Virus record (IMG/VR): IMGVR_UViG_3300042731_004246
Coordinates: 1-21,696 of that record
Reading direction: 5' to 3' (one strand)
Source: a virus
DNA length: 21,696 nucleotides
Shown here: piece after piece, positions 20,438-21,696 of the stretch
Layout of the letters: every line of letters starts with the position of its first letter
Position numbering within the stretch: position 1 is the stretch's first letter
Position numbers and translations under genes: made by a program
The notes under the pieces: generated by a model
The model's input: the letters and a program-made list of their open reading frames with translations, nothing else
The model's database searches: none
Told to the model about the DNA's origin: nothing

Positions 20438-21161
20438 CGAGCTGGACCCGATGGAGATTTTGGAGCCCCTGTTGAAATTGGGGTGGAAAATTCGTGAGGA
20501 CGGCTGGTTTATCGCCCCTAGTTCCATGCCGGATATTAACAAGCCCTTTATTTCTGCGAACTTACAGGAGCATGGTTACAGGTGTTCGTGGGAGAGGGAC
20601 ACTTTATTCACGCACATTTACAAGGGAAGCGCGGTGCCGATCCGGTGTCATCGTTGTTACAAGGTGGTGTTGGCCCCGACGTCGTTGGCTGACGTGTTAG
20701 CGATCGAGGCGTACCAGGCTGCTGGTGAGCATCCAGCGAAGGTGGGGATGGAGATCCGGCCCACGGTGAAGCGGGTATGGGGAGCGTACTGGTACACGAA
20801 CTCGGTGGAGGAGGGGTTGGAGCGGTACCGGGAGGTGAAGGAGTGGGCGCGGGGCGGGTTGAGTGATCCATTCACATTGATCCTGAAGCATGGGTGTACG
20901 GAGTTCGAGCAGACGCTCGGCCCTTCTGACAGGTGGAAGATCGAGCCCTGGCAGCACAAATTCGAGGAGATGATTTCGGAGCACGTGGTGCCGTTGGAGC
21001 CAACATCTCCGCAGCCGGAGAACGTGAAGGCGCACATCCGCAAGCAGTGGAAGAAGTGGGATCAGCTCATGCGGCCCGTGGTGACTTATCACGAGCAGCG
21101 GGTGACGCGGGAGATGGAGCGTCGGCTGAGGCAGATGGGGAAGGGGAAGGACGAGAAATAG
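20430..21161 (+). CDS. Unknown conserved-looking phage protein with one CxxC pair
   Basis: The protein has 243 residues from ATG 20430, preceded by GGAGGACGAGG; a TTG at 20415 is less likely. The N-terminal half has aromatic-rich alpha/beta character (LGWKIREDGWFIAPSSM) and CHRC (73-76) in IRCHRCYKVVLAP. The middle (VKRVWGAYWYTNSVEEGLER, then ILKHGCTEFEQTLGPSDRW) reads as a compact domain. The last 45 residues are a basic helix (VKAHIRKQWKKWDQLM, MERRLRQMGKGKDEK). I recognise the style of a phage protein family but cannot name it. A structural-modelling search would be the most informative test. Confidence 0.72.
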   Translation: MDDELDPMEILEPLLKLGWKIREDGWFIAPSSMPDINKPFISANLQEHGYRCSWERDTLFTHIYKGSAVPIRCHRCYKVVLAPTSLADVLAIEAYQAAGEHPAKVGMEIRPTVKRVWGAYWYTNSVEEGLERYREVKEWARGGLSDPFTLILKHGCTEFEQTLGPSDRWKIEPWQHKFEEMISEHVVPLEPTSPQPENVKAHIRKQWKKWDQLMRPVVTYHEQRVTREMERRLRQMGKGKDEK

Positions 21162-21207
21162 GGGGTGCGGAATTGGGCTAGATGGGGAAATCTACACCCC
21201 TAGTTTT
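21159..21207 (+). terminator. Candidate weak terminator
   Basis: TAGGGGGTG at the stop codon (21159-21167) can pair with CACCCCTA (21195-21202) with one bulged G, and TAGA/TCTA pair inside the loop. GTTTT follows. The structure is long-looped and the T run short, so at best it is a partial terminator before the last gene. Confidence 0.35.
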
Positions 21208-21222
21208 ACGGGAGGGACCAGG

Positions 21223-21696
21223 ATGAGTAACGAGGGAGCTGCGCGGCTAATTTCAGAACTCTGCGACAGGGCAGACACGCGGGAGGAAGAGCTTTGTACC
21301 GAGCTTGCCAAGGTGAAAGAGCGCGTCGCGGAGCTTGAGGGTGCGCTCGAATGGAATCACTCGGTGAGCGTATGCCGAGAACACACAGGGGACATCGTTG
21401 GCGGTCCATGTGTAATTTGCGAACTTGCTGAGAAGGATCAGCGCATCGAGGAGCTTGAGGAAAAACTTCAATCCAGAATAGATAAAGTCGATCTCCCCTG
21501 TGGCGACGCCCTGGAGCAGTTGTGGCAAAAAATCATGCCGGAGAACTACGGGGATTGGGAGTACCCCGGAATGGCATACCGGCATCTCCTAGCTGAATTT
21601 CAGGACAGGGACAAGCGCATCGCGGAGCTTGAGGCGAGGATCAAACGAGGCCAGAGGCGCGTTGACTTATTGAGTGGGAAGCGAATTACTGAGGAG
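21223..21696 (+). CDS. Coiled-coil protein with a Cys/His site, 3' end beyond the window
   Basis: At least 158 residues from ATG 21223 (GGGAGGGACCAGG before it), open to the right edge. Heptad-like helices recur (KERVAELEGAL, DQRIEELEEKL, DKRIAELEARI), each encoded by a 20-base near-identical DNA repeat. Between the first and second lies a possible zinc site, C51, H54, C63 and C66 (CREH then CVIC). A Trp- and Tyr-containing segment (MPENYGDWEYPGMAYRHLL) separates the second and third. A scaffold-like or adaptor protein is suggested by composition; no family was recognised. Confidence 0.7.
   Translation, partial: MSNEGAARLISELCDRADTREEELCTELAKVKERVAELEGALEWNHSVSVCREHTGDIVGGPCVICELAEKDQRIEELEEKLQSRIDKVDLPCGDALEQLWQKIMPENYGDWEYPGMAYRHLLAEFQDRDKRIAELEARIKRGQRRVDLLSGKRITEE
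21321..21634 (+). repeat. Three 20-base repeats encoding RI-A/E-ELE heptads
   Basis: Copies at 21321-21340, 21441-21460 and 21615-21634 read GCGC-R-TCG-M-GGAGCTTGAGG with at most two differences between copies. Distances of 120 and 174 bases keep the reading frame. They mark internal duplication of coiled-coil segments in the last gene. Confidence 0.8.

Noticed and set aside
1-21696. tRNA genes, CRISPR arrays, insertion sequences or an integrase with attachment sites
   Set aside because: None was found on reading both strands. The repeated words present are short, gene-internal or promoter-linked and lack the form of spacers or transposon ends.

Overview
The window looks like part of the genome of an uncultivated tailed double-stranded DNA phage (Caudoviricetes), most likely podovirus-like. 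A terminase small subunit, terminase large subunit domains, portal, scaffold, SU10-like major capsid protein and head-tail adaptor lie in canonical order. There are no rRNA, tRNA, integrase or host metabolic genes. Genes are tightly packed, many with overlapping stop and start codons and AGGAGG-type ribosome binding sites. The host cannot be named. Both ends are open: a tail-fibre gene runs off the left edge and a coiled-coil gene off the right edge.

The genome is organised around a divergent promoter region at about 17077-17239. It holds two mirrored sigma70-like promoters, each with a TTGAC-N2-GTCAA inverted repeat over its -35 box. Leftward (minus strand), in transcription order: an FmdB-like zinc ribbon, a membrane-anchored protein, a DnaB-type helicase, a zinc ribbon, a winged-helix regulator, a small protein, TerS, the TerL ATPase domain, five accessory genes (two encode large, probably beta-rich surface proteins), the TerL nuclease domain, portal, a coiled-coil protein, scaffold, major capsid protein, two small proteins, the adaptor and a tail fibre. 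Rightward (plus strand): a run of small proteins, several with CxxC pairs, then a replication-initiator-like protein, then more small and unknown proteins.

Two features stand out. First, the large terminase is not one gene. The ATPase domain (12800-13516) and the RNase H-fold nuclease domain (7407-8318) are separate, intact, translationally coupled ORFs 4.5 kb apart with five genes between them. The packaging motor is therefore probably assembled from two polypeptides. Second, the initiator gene (19016-19804) carries five GTCATCA sites at 10, 21, 21 and 11 bp spacing, all near whole helical turns. They look like replication-origin iterons, and the same CGTCATCA word sits between the -35 and -10 boxes of that gene's own promoter. 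This suggests a lambda-O-like, autoregulated origin.

Just upstream of the initiator, a minus-strand promoter-like sequence and an intrinsic-terminator-like hairpin could define a short antisense RNA of roughly 90 nt. Function calls rest on motif recognition and gene order only. No database search was possible, and many small early proteins remain unassigned.
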